Source: an uncultured Oscillibacter sp. (GTDB lineage Bacteria; Bacillota; Clostridia; Oscillospirales; Oscillospiraceae). From it: DNA of 34,998 bases. Positions 22,289-30,337 of this stretch are shown piece by piece. Positions within the stretch are counted from its first letter, which is position 1; each line of letters starts with the position of its first letter. The notes beneath the pieces were generated by a model that did not search any database, was not told where the DNA came from, and was given only the letters and a program-made list of their open reading frames with translations. The stretch lies in NCBI GenBank assembly GCA_900551885.1, contig URXS01000010.1, positions 1 to 34,998 of the forward strand, written 5' to 3'. The position numbers and the translations under genes are program-made.

Positions 22289-25200
22289 ATGGTACGACGC
22301 ATCTATGTGGAGAAGAAGCCCCCCCTGCGGCAGGAAGCTGAAGCACTGCTGCGGGAACTGCGGACCTTGCTGGGCATCACCGCCCTGACAGGACTGCGGC
22401 TGATCAACCGCTATGACGTGGAGGGTCTGGATAGTGCGGCCTTTGACCGTGCCGTCCGGACTGTGTTCTCAGAGCCCCAGGTGGACGACGCCACCGCATC
22501 ACTGCCCGCCGGAGATTTCACCGCCTTTGCGGTGGAGTATCTGCCGGGTCAGTTCGACCAGCGGGCGGACTCGGCGCAGGCCTGCATCCAGTTGATGACC
22601 CAGGGAGAGCGCCCCCGTCTCCGCACCGCCAAAGTATATCTGCTGTCTGGGCAGCTCTCTCCCGCCGACGTAGAGAAAATCAAGGCCTATGTCATCAACC
22701 CGGTGGAAGCCCGGGAGGCCGGGCTGGAACTGGTGGAGACCCTGGAGACCGCCTGGGAGACCCCCGCCATGGTGGAAACTATACAGGGCTTTACCACTCT
22801 GGACCAGGCAGGTCTTCAGGCCCTCTTGGACCGGCTGGGCCTGGCTATGGATCTGGACGACCTGGCCTTCCTCCAGAGCTACTTCCGGGATGAGGAAGGC
22901 CGGGATCCCACCGTCACCGAAGTGCGGGTGGTGGACACCTACTGGTCCGATCACTGCCGTCACACCACCTTCTCCACCCATCTGGATCGCCTGGATATTG
23001 CCGATCCCGCCGTTCAGGCTGCCTACGACCGGTATCTGGCTCTCCGGCAGGAGGTCTACGGCCCCGAGAAGGCCGCCGCCCGGCCCCAGACCCTGATGGA
23101 CATCGCCACTCTGGGCACCAAGGTGCTCAAGAAGCGGGGACTGCTGCCGGAACTGGACCAAAGCGAGGAGATCAACGCCTGCTCCATCCACGTCCCCACT
23201 CAGGTGGACGGCAAGGAGCAGGACTGGCTTCTGATGTTCAAAAATGAGACCCACAACCACCCCACGGAGATCGAGCCCTTCGGCGGCGCAGCCACCTGCA
23301 TCGGCGGCTGCATCCGGGACCCCCTGTCCGGCCGGGTGTATGTCCACCAGGCCATGCGGGTCACCGGCTGCGGTGACCCCCGGACACCGGTGGACCAGAC
23401 CATCCCTGGCAGACTCCCCCAGCGAAAGATCGCTCAGACCGCCGCCGCAGGCTACTCCTCTTACGGTAACCAGATCGGTCTTGCCACCGGCCTGGTCAGC
23501 GAGGTCTATCACCCCGGTTATGTAGCCAAGCACCTGGAGTGCGGCGCAGTGGTGGGCGCGGCTCCCGCCGATCATGTGCGCCGTGAGGTGCCTGCCCCGG
23601 GGGATGTGGTAATCCTGCTGGGCGGGCGCACTGGCAGGGACGGCATCGGCGGCGCCACCGGCTCTTCCAAGAGCCACAATCTGAAATCCCTGACCACCAT
23701 GGCCAGCGAGGTCCAAAAAGGCAACGCCCCCGAGGAGCGGAAGATCCAGCGCCTGTTCCGCAACGGCCAGGTGACCCGACTGATCAAGCGGTGCAACGAC
23801 TTTGGCGCCGGCGGCGTCAGCGTGGCTATCGGCGAACTGGCCGACGGCCTGGAGATTGATTTGGACGCAGTGCGGAAAAAATATGATGGTCTGGACGGCA
23901 CGGAGCTGGCCATCTCCGAGTCCCAGGAGCGCATGGCAGTGGTGGTGGCCCCCCAGGATGCGGCGGCCTTGATCGCCGCGGCGGAGGCGGAAAACCTGGA
24001 GGCCTATCCCGTGGCCGTGGTCACCGAAAATCCCCGGATGGTAATGACCTGGCGAGGCCAGACCATCGTGAATCTGAGCCGTTCCTTCCTCAACACCAAC
24101 GGCGCCGTAAAGCACGCCGCCGCGGCAGTCCCCGACCTGCGGGCGGGGATGAAGGCGGCCAAACAGGCGCAAGCCGCGACTGGCAACCCGCTGCGGGAAA
24201 CAGCAGAGCGCCTGTCGTGCGCCAGCCGCCGCGGGCTTGCGGAGCGGTTCGATTCCACCATCCGTGCGGGCAGCGTCCTGATGCCCTTTGGCGGCAAATA
24301 CCAGCGCACCCCCGCCCAGGTCATGGCCGCTCTTCTTCCTGTGGAGCCGGGCCAGGAGACCGACCAGGCCAGCGTCATGGCCTGGGGCTTTGACCCGGAG
24401 GCTATGACGGCCAACCCCTATCAGGGCGCTTACGACGCTGTGACAGTGTCTCTGGCTAAGCTGGTAGCCGCCGGAGCCGACTACCAAAAGGCCTATCTCA
24501 CGCTTCAGGAGTTCTTCGAGAAGCTGCGGGACGACCCCAAGCGGTGGGGCAAACCCCTTTCCGCCCTGTTGGGTGCTCTGGACGCCCAAATGGACTACGG
24601 TGCGGCGGCCATTGGTGGCAAGGACTCCATGTCCGGCACCTTCAACGACCTGGATGTGCCCCCCACCCTGATCTCCTTCGCCATCGCCCCCATCCGGGCC
24701 GGTGAGGTCCTCTCTGCCGAGTTCAAGACGGCGGGCCACCCGGTGTATCGGTTCGGCGTCGCCTGTCCTGACGACGCCAGTGCCCGGAAGGACGCCTGGA
24801 CGCAGTTCCACACCCTCTGCGCCCAGGGGAAGGTGGCAGCGGCCTGGGCGGTGGAGCACAGCGCGGCGGAGGCCGTGATGCAGATGTCCTTCGGCAACCG
24901 GATTGGCTTTGCCTCTGACCCTGACAGTGACACCGCCTGGTGGAGCCCCTGCCCCGGCATGATCATTGCCGAGCTGACCGAAGAGATTTCCCTGCCCTGC
25001 TGCGAGAAGATCGGCAGGACCACCGCTGAACCCACCATCTCCATCGGCACGGCCAGCGCCTCCATTGAGGAGCTGCTTACCCTGAATGAACGTGTCCTTG
25101 AGAACGTATACCCCAACCAGGCCGACGCTGCCGGCCAGGCTCCACTGCTCAGCGCCGCAGCCGCTCCCCGGATGGCCCCCAAGGCCGGCACGGCCAGACC

Positions 25201-25996
25201 CCGTGTATTGGTTCCCGTGTTCCCCGGTACGAATTGCGAGTACGACAGCGCCCGAGCGGTACTGCAGGCCGGGCTGGAACCGGAGATTGTGGTGCTGAAC
25301 AACCAGTCTGCCGCCGGTGTGGCGGACTCTGCCGCCCGATTTGCCAAGGCGGCCCGCCAGAGCCAGATCATCTTCCTCCCCGGCGGCTTCTCCGGCGGCG
25401 ACGAACCCGACGGCTCCGGCAAATTCATCACCGCCTTCTTCCGCAATCCGGAAGTATCCGACGCCGTCATGGACCTGCTGAAGCACCGGGACGGGCTGAT
25501 GCTGGGCATCTGCAACGGTTTCCAGGCCCTGATCAAGCTGGGGCTGGTGCCCTTCGGCGAGATTCGGGACATGGATGCGGACTGCCCCACTCTGACCTAC
25601 AACGTCATCGGCCGCCACCAGTCCCGGATCGTTCGGACGCGGGTGGCCTGCAACCGCTCCCCCTGGCTCAGCCGGATGGAAGTGGGCCAGATCGTCTCGG
25701 TGCCCATTTCCCACGGCGAGGGCCGGTTCCTGTGCCGCGACGAGCTGCTGGAACAGTTGGCTCAAAACGGGCAGATCGCCACCCAGTATGTGGACCTGGA
25801 GGGCCGCCCCTCCATGGATGTGGACTTCAACCCCAACGGCTCCGCCTGGGCGGTGGAGGGCATCACCTCCCCGGACGGCCGTGTCTTCGGCAAAATGGGC
25901 CACGCCGAACGGGTAGGCCCCCTGCTGTATCGGAATGTCCCCGGCGACTATGACCTGCATCTGTTCGCCTCTGCCAGAGATTATTTTCACCTGTGA
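22289..25996 (+). CDS. purL: Phosphoribosylformylglycinamidine synthase, single-chain (PurS-PurL-PurQ fused)
   Basis: A 1235-residue FGAM synthase converting FGAR to FGAM with ATP and glutamine. An N-terminal PurS-like region (about 1-150) is followed by the PurL linker and two AIR-synthase-type halves: VVDTYWSDHCRHTTF, NETHNHPTEIEPFGGAATCIGG, and in the second half AIGGKDSMSGTF. The C-terminal class I glutamine amidotransferase (about 970-1235) begins VLVPVFPGTNCEYDSARAV, with catalytic Cys1075 in GICNGFQ and His1142 in SHGEGRF. The length and layout fit the clostridial single-chain subfamily rather than separate PurS/PurL/PurQ of Bacillus. SD ATGGAGG 10 nt upstream. Confidence 0.97.
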   Translation: MVRRIYVEKKPPLRQEAEALLRELRTLLGITALTGLRLINRYDVEGLDSAAFDRAVRTVFSEPQVDDATASLPAGDFTAFAVEYLPGQFDQRADSAQACIQLMTQGERPRLRTAKVYLLSGQLSPADVEKIKAYVINPVEAREAGLELVETLETAWETPAMVETIQGFTTLDQAGLQALLDRLGLAMDLDDLAFLQSYFRDEEGRDPTVTEVRVVDTYWSDHCRHTTFSTHLDRLDIADPAVQAAYDRYLALRQEVYGPEKAAARPQTLMDIATLGTKVLKKRGLLPELDQSEEINACSIHVPTQVDGKEQDWLLMFKNETHNHPTEIEPFGGAATCIGGCIRDPLSGRVYVHQAMRVTGCGDPRTPVDQTIPGRLPQRKIAQTAAAGYSSYGNQIGLATGLVSEVYHPGYVAKHLECGAVVGAAPADHVRREVPAPGDVVILLGGRTGRDGIGGATGSSKSHNLKSLTTMASEVQKGNAPEERKIQRLFRNGQVTRLIKRCNDFGAGGVSVAIGELADGLEIDLDAVRKKYDGLDGTELAISESQERMAVVVAPQDAAALIAAAEAENLEAYPVAVVTENPRMVMTWRGQTIVNLSRSFLNTNGAVKHAAAAVPDLRAGMKAAKQAQAATGNPLRETAERLSCASRRGLAERFDSTIRAGSVLMPFGGKYQRTPAQVMAALLPVEPGQETDQASVMAWGFDPEAMTANPYQGAYDAVTVSLAKLVAAGADYQKAYLTLQEFFEKLRDDPKRWGKPLSALLGALDAQMDYGAAAIGGKDSMSGTFNDLDVPPTLISFAIAPIRAGEVLSAEFKTAGHPVYRFGVACPDDASARKDAWTQFHTLCAQGKVAAAWAVEHSAAEAVMQMSFGNRIGFASDPDSDTAWWSPCPGMIIAELTEEISLPCCEKIGRTTAEPTISIGTASASIEELLTLNERVLENVYPNQADAAGQAPLLSAAAAPRMAPKAGTARPRVLVPVFPGTNCEYDSARAVLQAGLEPEIVVLNNQSAAGVADSAARFAKAARQSQIIFLPGGFSGGDEPDGSGKFITAFFRNPEVSDAVMDLLKHRDGLMLGICNGFQALIKLGLVPFGEIRDMDADCPTLTYNVIGRHQSRIVRTRVACNRSPWLSRMEVGQIVSVPISHGEGRFLCRDELLEQLAQNGQIATQYVDLEGRPSMDVDFNPNGSAWAVEGITSPDGRVFGKMGHAERVGPLLYRNVPGDYDLHLFASARDYFHL

Positions 25997-25998
25997 CG

Positions 25999-26026
25999 TT
26001 GCAATTCCCTGAAAATGTGGTAACAT
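25999..26026 (+). promoter_or_regulatory. Promoter of guaB
   Basis: TTGCAA, 16 nt, TAACAT with an extended -10 (TGG before the hexamer), immediately after the purL stop. It would let IMPDH be expressed independently of the pur genes. Confidence 0.6.
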
Positions 26027-26056
26027 GATAAAAATTCTATGAAACGAGGTGGCCGC

Positions 26057-27568
26057 ATGGCTTACTTTTTCCCAGAGCCCTCCCGGACCTTCAGCGAGTA
26101 TCTGCTGGTACCTGGCTATTCTTCCTCAGAGTGCATCCCCGCCAACGTCTCTCTCAAGACGCCGGTGGTGAAGTACCGCCGGGGAGAGGAGCCCTCCCTC
26201 ACCATGAATGTGCCCATGGTCTCCGCCGTCATGCAGGCGGTCTCCGGTGAGAAAATGGGCATCGCCCTGGCCAGAGAGGGCGGCATCGCCTTCATCTATG
26301 TCTCCCAGCCCATCAATGAGCAGGCGGAGATGGTGCGGAAGGTGAAAAACTACAAGGCTGGCTTTGTCACCAGTGATTCCAATCTGCGTCTGGAGGACAC
26401 CCTGGCGGACGTGCTGGCCTTGAAGGAACGCACCGGCCACTCCACCATGGCGGTGACCGACGACGGCACCGGCACCGGCAAGCTGTTGGGCCTGGTCACC
26501 AGCCGGGACTACCGGGTCAGCCGCATGGACCCTGCCACATCGGTCAAGGAGTTCATGACTCCGGCGGAGAAGGTCATCTCCGCCCCGGAGGGCACCAGCC
26601 TGAAGACTGCAAACGACATCATCTGGGATCACAAGCTCAACGCCCTGCCTATCCTGACGGCGGACGGCCATCTGGTCAGCTTCGTGTTCCGCAAGGACTA
26701 TGACTCCCACAAGGGCAATCCCCTGGAGCTGCTGGACAGCCAAAAGCGCTATGTGGTAGGCGCCGGCATCAATACCCGGGACTATGCGGAGCGGGTCCCT
26801 GCCCTGGTGGACGCCGGGGTGGACGTGCTGGTCATCGACTCCTCCGAGGGCTACTCCGAATGGCAGGCCCGGACCCTGAAGTGGATCCGGGACCACTATG
26901 GTGACACCGTGAAGGTGGGCGCCGGCAACGTGGTAGACGGCGAGGGCTTCCGCTTCCTGGCGGACGCCGGGGCTGACTTCGTGAAAATCGGCATCGGCGG
27001 CGGCTCCATCTGCATCACCCGGGAGACCAAGGGCATCGGTCGCGGTCAGGCTACGGCGGTCATCGACGTGGCGGCGGAGCGGGACCGGTACTTTGAAGAA
27101 ACCGGCGTCTATGTGCCCATCTGCGCCGACGGCGGCATCGTCCAGGACTATCACATCACGCTGGCCCTGGCCATGGGCGCCGACTTCTGCATGCTGGGCC
27201 GGTACTTCTCACGGTTCGACGAGTCCCCCACCAGCAAGGTCCTCATCGGCGGCAGCTATATGAAGGAATACTGGGGCGAGGGCAGTGCCCGGGCCCGGAA
27301 CTGGCAGCGCTACGATCTGGGCGGCGCCGCCAAGCTCAGCTTCGAGGAGGGCGTGGATTCCTATGTGCCCTATGCCGGCGCTCTGGCAGACGGCATGGCC
27401 ACCACGCTGTCCAAGATCCGCTCCACCATGTGCAACTGCGGCGCACTTACCATTCCGGAGCTGCGGGCCAAAGCCAAGCTGACTCTGGTCTCCTCGGTCT
27501 CCATCGTGGAGGGCGGGGCCCATGACGTGCTGCTGAAGGACACCACTAACTCCGGCAATCGGAGTTAA
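26057..27568 (+). CDS. guaB: IMP dehydrogenase, Tritrichomonas foetus-like subtype
   Basis: A 503-residue IMPDH oxidising IMP to XMP with NAD+, the first step to GMP. The (beta/alpha)8 barrel carries a CBS pair (about 95-215). Asp261 (IDSSEG), catalytic Cys319 (GIGGGSICITRE), flap Arg418-Tyr419 (NWQRYDLGG) and Glu431 are present. These numbers coincide exactly with those used for the T. foetus enzyme (also 503 residues), and segments such as MKEYWGEGS, MCNCGALTIP and VSSVSIVEGGAHDV are recalled as near identical there. Most bacterial GuaB read GPGSICTTR and are ~485 residues. Start 26057 with GAGGTG SD; the ATG at 26039 has none. Confidence 0.96.
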   Translation: MAYFFPEPSRTFSEYLLVPGYSSSECIPANVSLKTPVVKYRRGEEPSLTMNVPMVSAVMQAVSGEKMGIALAREGGIAFIYVSQPINEQAEMVRKVKNYKAGFVTSDSNLRLEDTLADVLALKERTGHSTMAVTDDGTGTGKLLGLVTSRDYRVSRMDPATSVKEFMTPAEKVISAPEGTSLKTANDIIWDHKLNALPILTADGHLVSFVFRKDYDSHKGNPLELLDSQKRYVVGAGINTRDYAERVPALVDAGVDVLVIDSSEGYSEWQARTLKWIRDHYGDTVKVGAGNVVDGEGFRFLADAGADFVKIGIGGGSICITRETKGIGRGQATAVIDVAAERDRYFEETGVYVPICADGGIVQDYHITLALAMGADFCMLGRYFSRFDESPTSKVLIGGSYMKEYWGEGSARARNWQRYDLGGAAKLSFEEGVDSYVPYAGALADGMATTLSKIRSTMCNCGALTIPELRAKAKLTLVSSVSIVEGGAHDVLLKDTTNSGNRS

Positions 27569-27620
27569 GGCCGTACCCACAAAGTTTACTGTATTGGGGA
27601 AAGGTCTGAGATCCAGCGTT

Positions 27621-27659
27621 AAAAAAGAGGCTTCATCCACATGGACGAAGCCTCTTTTT
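27621..27659 (+). terminator. Terminator of the purine/guaB region
   Basis: AAAAAGAGGCTTC / GAAGCCTCTTTTT, 13-bp stem, with extra TCC-GGA pairing in the loop and a T5 tail. The A-rich left side makes it usable in both directions. Confidence 0.9.
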
Positions 27660-27714
27660 CCTGACGTGAGCCACTCTTCACGGAAGTCTCCTTTTTTCGA
27701 CTTTCTAATTTGTT

Positions 27715-27724
27715 TAATCGTTTT
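27715..27724 (+). promoter_or_regulatory. Distal operator-like half of the rbsK inverted pair
   Basis: TAATCGTTTT, the exact reverse complement of AAAACGATTA at 27780-27789, lying about 24 nt upstream of the -35. Confidence 0.5.
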
Positions 27725-27747
27725 TCTGTGAAGTTCCGGCAAAAGGC

Positions 27748-27775
27748 TTGCAATTTCCGCGCAATGCCTTATAAT
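27748..27775 (+). promoter_or_regulatory. Promoter of rbsK
   Basis: TTGCAA, 16 nt, TATAAT (perfect -10), about 37 nt before the start codon. Confidence 0.78.
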
Positions 27776-27779
27776 AGAG

Positions 27780-27789
27780 AAAACGATTA
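27780..27789 (+). promoter_or_regulatory. Proximal operator-like half of the rbsK inverted pair
   Basis: AAAACGATTA at the expected transcription start. With the flanking bases (GAGAAAACGATTACC) it resembles LacI-family/cre operators around a central CG. Confidence 0.5.
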
Positions 27790-27811
27790 CCTTAACAGGA
27801 GTTTCAACGTC

Positions 27812-28810
27812 ATGCAGAGAAAACCGTGCATCTTAGTTGTGGGCAGCTTCGTGATGGACGTGATCGCCACCACAGAGCGAATCCCCGCCGCCGGCCAGAC
27901 GGTCTACGGCAAATCCTTCCACACCGCTCCCGGCGGCAAGGGAGCCAATCAGGCTCTGCAATGTGCCCGACTGGGTGCCCAGGTCACCATGATGGGCTGC
28001 GTGGGCGACGACCTATTTGGCCGTCAGCTTTTGGAGATTCCCCGCCAGGCCGGGGTGGATGTAAGCCATGTGGTGACCCGGCCAGGCATCAGTTCCGGTG
28101 TGGGCCATGTGGTTCTGGAAGTGACGGAGCACACCGCCCAGAACCGCATTGTGGTGATTCCCGGTGCCAACCAGACGTTGACTGTGGAGGACGTGGCCTG
28201 GCTGAAACCGGAGATGGATTCCTTTGACATGGTAATGCTGCAGTTGGAGATACCCATTGAGGTCAATCTGGCTGTGGCCGGCTGGGCCAAGGAGGCCGGC
28301 GTCCCCGTGATGCTGAATCCTGCCCCCGCCACGGACCTGGATGACCGGCTGCTGAAGCTGGTCACTTATCTGACGCCCAACGAGCAGGAGGCTTCCGTGG
28401 AAACTGGTCTGCCCCTGCGGATGGACCAGCGGGGCATCCAGCGGGACGACCTGAAGAAGATCGCCGCCGCCCTGTGGGCCAAGGGTGTGAAGAATGTTAT
28501 TATCACGCTGGGCGGCAACGGTTCCGCTGTGGTGGGCAGCGACGGCATCCGGTACATCCCATGTGTCCACATGGATCACGTGGCGGACCCCACCGCCGCC
28601 GGTGACTCCTTTGTGGCAGCCCTGTGCGTGGGGCTCTCCATCGGTCTACCTCAGACGGAGGCCCTGGCCTTTGCCAGCCACACTGCCGCCATTACCGTCT
28701 CCCGTATCGGCGCCATGCCGGCGCTGCCCACTCTGGAGGAAGTGACCCAGCTCCTGCGGGAGCGGGATTACCAGGGCTTCGATTTGGCCGTTCTGGACAC
28801 TCTTCGGTAA
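27812..28810 (+). CDS. rbsK: Ribokinase (PfkB family)
   Basis: A 332-residue sugar kinase, probably D-ribose to ribose-5-phosphate. GGKGANQALQCARLG (about residues 42-56) is the ribokinase substrate signature; LNPAPAT, LTPNEQEA and the ATP/anion-hole segment DPTAAGDSFVAAL follow. The last replaces the usual DTTGAGD with DPTAAGD but keeps the catalytic Asp. It lacks the transporter genes of a normal rbs operon; with the purine cluster upstream it could salvage ribose from nucleosides into PRPP (inference). Start 27812 with CAGGAG SD. Earlier in-frame ATGs lie in the promoter. Other PfkB sugars (for example deoxyribose) are possible. Confidence 0.88.
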   Translation: MQRKPCILVVGSFVMDVIATTERIPAAGQTVYGKSFHTAPGGKGANQALQCARLGAQVTMMGCVGDDLFGRQLLEIPRQAGVDVSHVVTRPGISSGVGHVVLEVTEHTAQNRIVVIPGANQTLTVEDVAWLKPEMDSFDMVMLQLEIPIEVNLAVAGWAKEAGVPVMLNPAPATDLDDRLLKLVTYLTPNEQEASVETGLPLRMDQRGIQRDDLKKIAAALWAKGVKNVIITLGGNGSAVVGSDGIRYIPCVHMDHVADPTAAGDSFVAALCVGLSIGLPQTEALAFASHTAAITVSRIGAMPALPTLEEVTQLLRERDYQGFDLAVLDTLR

Positions 28811-28822
28811 AGTTTCTTCCAT

Positions 28823-28860
28823 AAAAGCGCGCCGCTCTGTGAAAGGCGGCGCGCTTTTCT
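28823..28860 (+). terminator. Terminator of rbsK
   Basis: A 13-bp perfect stem AAAAGCGCGCCGC / GCGGCGCGCTTTT with a 10-nt loop and TTTTCT tail. Confidence 0.92.
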
Positions 28861-28882
28861 CTTTCATAAACTCCAGGAAAAC

Positions 28883-28922
28883 AAACCAGCGGCAGTCCGA
28901 TGGACTGCCGCTGGTTTTCTTT
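28883..28922. terminator. Terminator of the metal-binding lipoprotein gene (bidirectional)
   Basis: A 16-bp perfect stem AAACCAGCGGCAGTCC-GAT-GGACTGCCGCTGGTTT. T-rich on the plus side, and TTTGTTTTCC on the minus side, so it ends the minus-strand znuA-like transcript and backs up rbsK. Confidence 0.88.
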
Positions 28923-29906
28923 TTAGTTCATATGCTGACGGAGAGTCTCCAGATTCCCCTCCATCAGGGAGATATAAGTGGCACCTGCCTCCAGGTCGTC
29001 AGCGGAAACATTGTGGCAGGAGTTGAACAGTGCGGTCTCCGCGCCGGTGGCCTCGGCAATGCTGTCGGCCACCAGGTGGTTGGAGAACTCGATATACCAC
29101 ACCGTGGAAATTCCCTCCTGCCGGACCTTGTCGGTCAGAAAGGCGATGGTTGCGGCAGAGGGCTCCGTCTGGGTGCTGCAACCAGGGAAAGCGGCGTAAT
29201 ATTCGATGTCGAATTCATCAGCGAAGTACCGCAGGGGGAACCGGTCACCGAATACCATGGTCCGGTCAGAGACCCCGGCAAAAAAGTCGGAGAACTGCTG
29301 GTCCAACTCCTCGATCTGAGTGGCATAGTCCTGGGTGTTGGCGGCGTAGAGGTCGGCATTGTCCGGGTCCAGGGCCTCCATCCGTTCCCCAATGGCCCGG
29401 GTGATCTGGGCGGCGTTGCGCGGAGCGGTCCACACATGCTCGTCATAGCCCACCACTTCCCCAAGGCCCAGGTCGTCATGGTCATGTTCGTCCTCGTGGT
29501 CCTCCATACCCTCCACGGTCTCCTCCTCCAGCAGATCCACGCAGTCGATCATCCGCAGGGTCTCGCCCTGGGGCTCCACAGACTCCAGAATCGTCTCCAC
29601 CCAGGTGTCCGACTCACCCCCCAGGTAAATGAACAGGTCGCACTGCTGGACCGCCAGAATATCGGCTGGAGTGGGCTCGTAGGAGTGGCTCTCGGCCCCC
29701 GGCGGCAGCAGCAGCGTTACCTCTGCCTCCTCACCACCTACGGCACGAGCGAAATCATAGGCCGGGAACACCGTAGCCACCACGGTCAGCTTTTCCGGTT
29801 CATCGTTATCCTCCTGAACTGTGCCCTCCTGGGTTTCTCCGCAGCCGGACAGCAACAGCGCCGTTGCCAAAGCGGCGACGGCAAACTGGGTAAAATGCTT
29901 CTTCAC
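28923..29906 (-). CDS. Zinc/metal ABC transporter substrate-binding lipoprotein (ZnuA/AdcA-like), orphan
   Basis: A 327-residue cluster A-I metal-binding protein. Signal peptide MKKHFTQFAVAALATALLLS ends in lipobox LSGC (GCGE follows), then an acidic linker. VVATVFPAYDFARAVGG opens the domain; metal ligand His in ESHSYEPTPADI; a His/Asp/Glu-rich loop (HEDEHDHDD) typical of zinc chaperoning; second His in DEHVWTAPRNA. At the third-His position it has VFGDRFPLRYFADEF, and the C-lobe carries AAFPGCSTQTEPS, features of a clostridial subgroup. Start is the GTG at 29906, decided by AAAGGAG 7 nt upstream; a TTG at 29942 lies before that SD. No ZnuB/ZnuC partner is in the window. A Fur-family box overlaps its transcription start. 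Confidence 0.92.
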   Translation of the reverse strand: MKKHFTQFAVAALATALLLSGCGETQEGTVQEDNDEPEKLTVVATVFPAYDFARAVGGEEAEVTLLLPPGAESHSYEPTPADILAVQQCDLFIYLGGESDTWVETILESVEPQGETLRMIDCVDLLEEETVEGMEDHEDEHDHDDLGLGEVVGYDEHVWTAPRNAAQITRAIGERMEALDPDNADLYAANTQDYATQIEELDQQFSDFFAGVSDRTMVFGDRFPLRYFADEFDIEYYAAFPGCSTQTEPSAATIAFLTDKVRQEGISTVWYIEFSNHLVADSIAEATGAETALFNSCHNVSADDLEAGATYISLMEGNLETLRQHMN

Positions 29907-29926
29907 AGGTAGTCTCCTTTTCAATT

Positions 29927-29941
29927 TGAGAATAATTTTCA
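29927..29941 (-). promoter_or_regulatory. Fur-family (Zur/Fur-like) 7-1-7 box
   Basis: TGAGAATAATTTTCA, an inverted repeat differing at one base pair from perfect symmetry and at two positions from the Bacillus Fur 7-1-7 consensus TGATAATNATTATCA. It sits directly downstream of the -10, where a repressor would block initiation. Zur, Fur and PerR cannot be told apart by eye; zinc sensing fits the gene. Confidence 0.7.
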
Positions 29942-29947
29942 AATCAC

Positions 29948-29976
29948 ACTATACCATCCCCGCCCGGAAATTGCAA
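29948..29976 (-). promoter_or_regulatory. Promoter of the metal-binding lipoprotein gene
   Basis: On the minus strand: TTGCAA, 17 nt, TATAGT, with the predicted start falling in the Fur-family box. Confidence 0.78.
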
Positions 29977-30047
29977 GAGGAAGCTGCTGGGGGATGAAAC
30001 TCTCCGCGCTTCTGTCCCTCCCGTTCCCCCTGCTTGCCAGCAAAATT

Positions 30048-30107
30048 GTAAAGGAACCTTGACATCCATGCTCCCCTGTGCTATGGTAAATGTAAAAGAA
30101 GCTTTAC
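30048..30107 (+). promoter_or_regulatory. Two operator-like repeats around the XRE promoter
   Basis: GTAAAGGAACCTTGAC (30048-30063) and GTAAAAGAAGCTTTAC (30092-30107) share GTAAANGAANCTTNAC, each roughly palindromic. They start 44 nt apart, about four helical turns. One overlaps the -35, the other the transcription start. Likely autorepressor sites. Confidence 0.6.
30059..30087 (+). promoter_or_regulatory. Promoter of the XRE / membrane-protein operon
   Basis: TTGACA, 17 nt, TATGGT; the -35 is part of the first operator-like repeat. Confidence 0.78.
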
Positions 30108-30121
30108 GATTGGAGGCGCCT

Positions 30122-30337
30122 ATGGAAAACCGGGTGGAGGAGTTGCGGAGACAGCGGGGACTGAGCCAGGAGGCCTTTGCCAAGGCCATTCGGGTCTCCC
30201 GGCAGACGGTCAGCTCCATTGAAAACGGACGGTACAATCCCTCTCTGGACCTGGCCTTTACGATCGCTGATTTTTTTGACCTGTCGGTGGAGGAAATTTT
30301 TCTGCATGAAAGGAGAGCTCCTGATGAAAAAACATAA
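30122..30337 (+). CDS. Small XRE-family (Cro/CI-type) transcriptional regulator
   Basis: A 71-residue protein consisting almost only of a helix-turn-helix: RVEELRRQRGLSQEAFAKAIRVSRQTVSSIENGRYNPSLDLAFTIADFF, with the DNA-recognition helix VSRQTVSSIE. It is the compact YozG-like type (LxxxRxxxGLSQexLA...VSRQTI..iEngkynPSl) often paired with a membrane protein. ATG at 30122 has GGAGG 5 nt upstream; a longer frame upstream runs into the promoter. It overlaps the next gene by 14 nt. Two GTAAANGAANCTTNAC sites flank its promoter, so it probably represses itself and its partner. Confidence 0.93.
   Translation: MENRVEELRRQRGLSQEAFAKAIRVSRQTVSSIENGRYNPSLDLAFTIADFFDLSVEEIFLHERRAPDEKT

Noticed and set aside
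22499..26026. Open frame of about 1175 codons on the strand opposite purL
   Set aside because: Antisense shadow created by GC-rich third positions of purL; no SD, low-complexity Gly/His-rich product, and purL itself is fully conserved.
29907..29942. TTG start giving a longer ZnuA-like protein
   Set aside because: The extension covers the Fur-family box and the SD itself; the GTG at 29906 gives a proper lipoprotein signal peptide.
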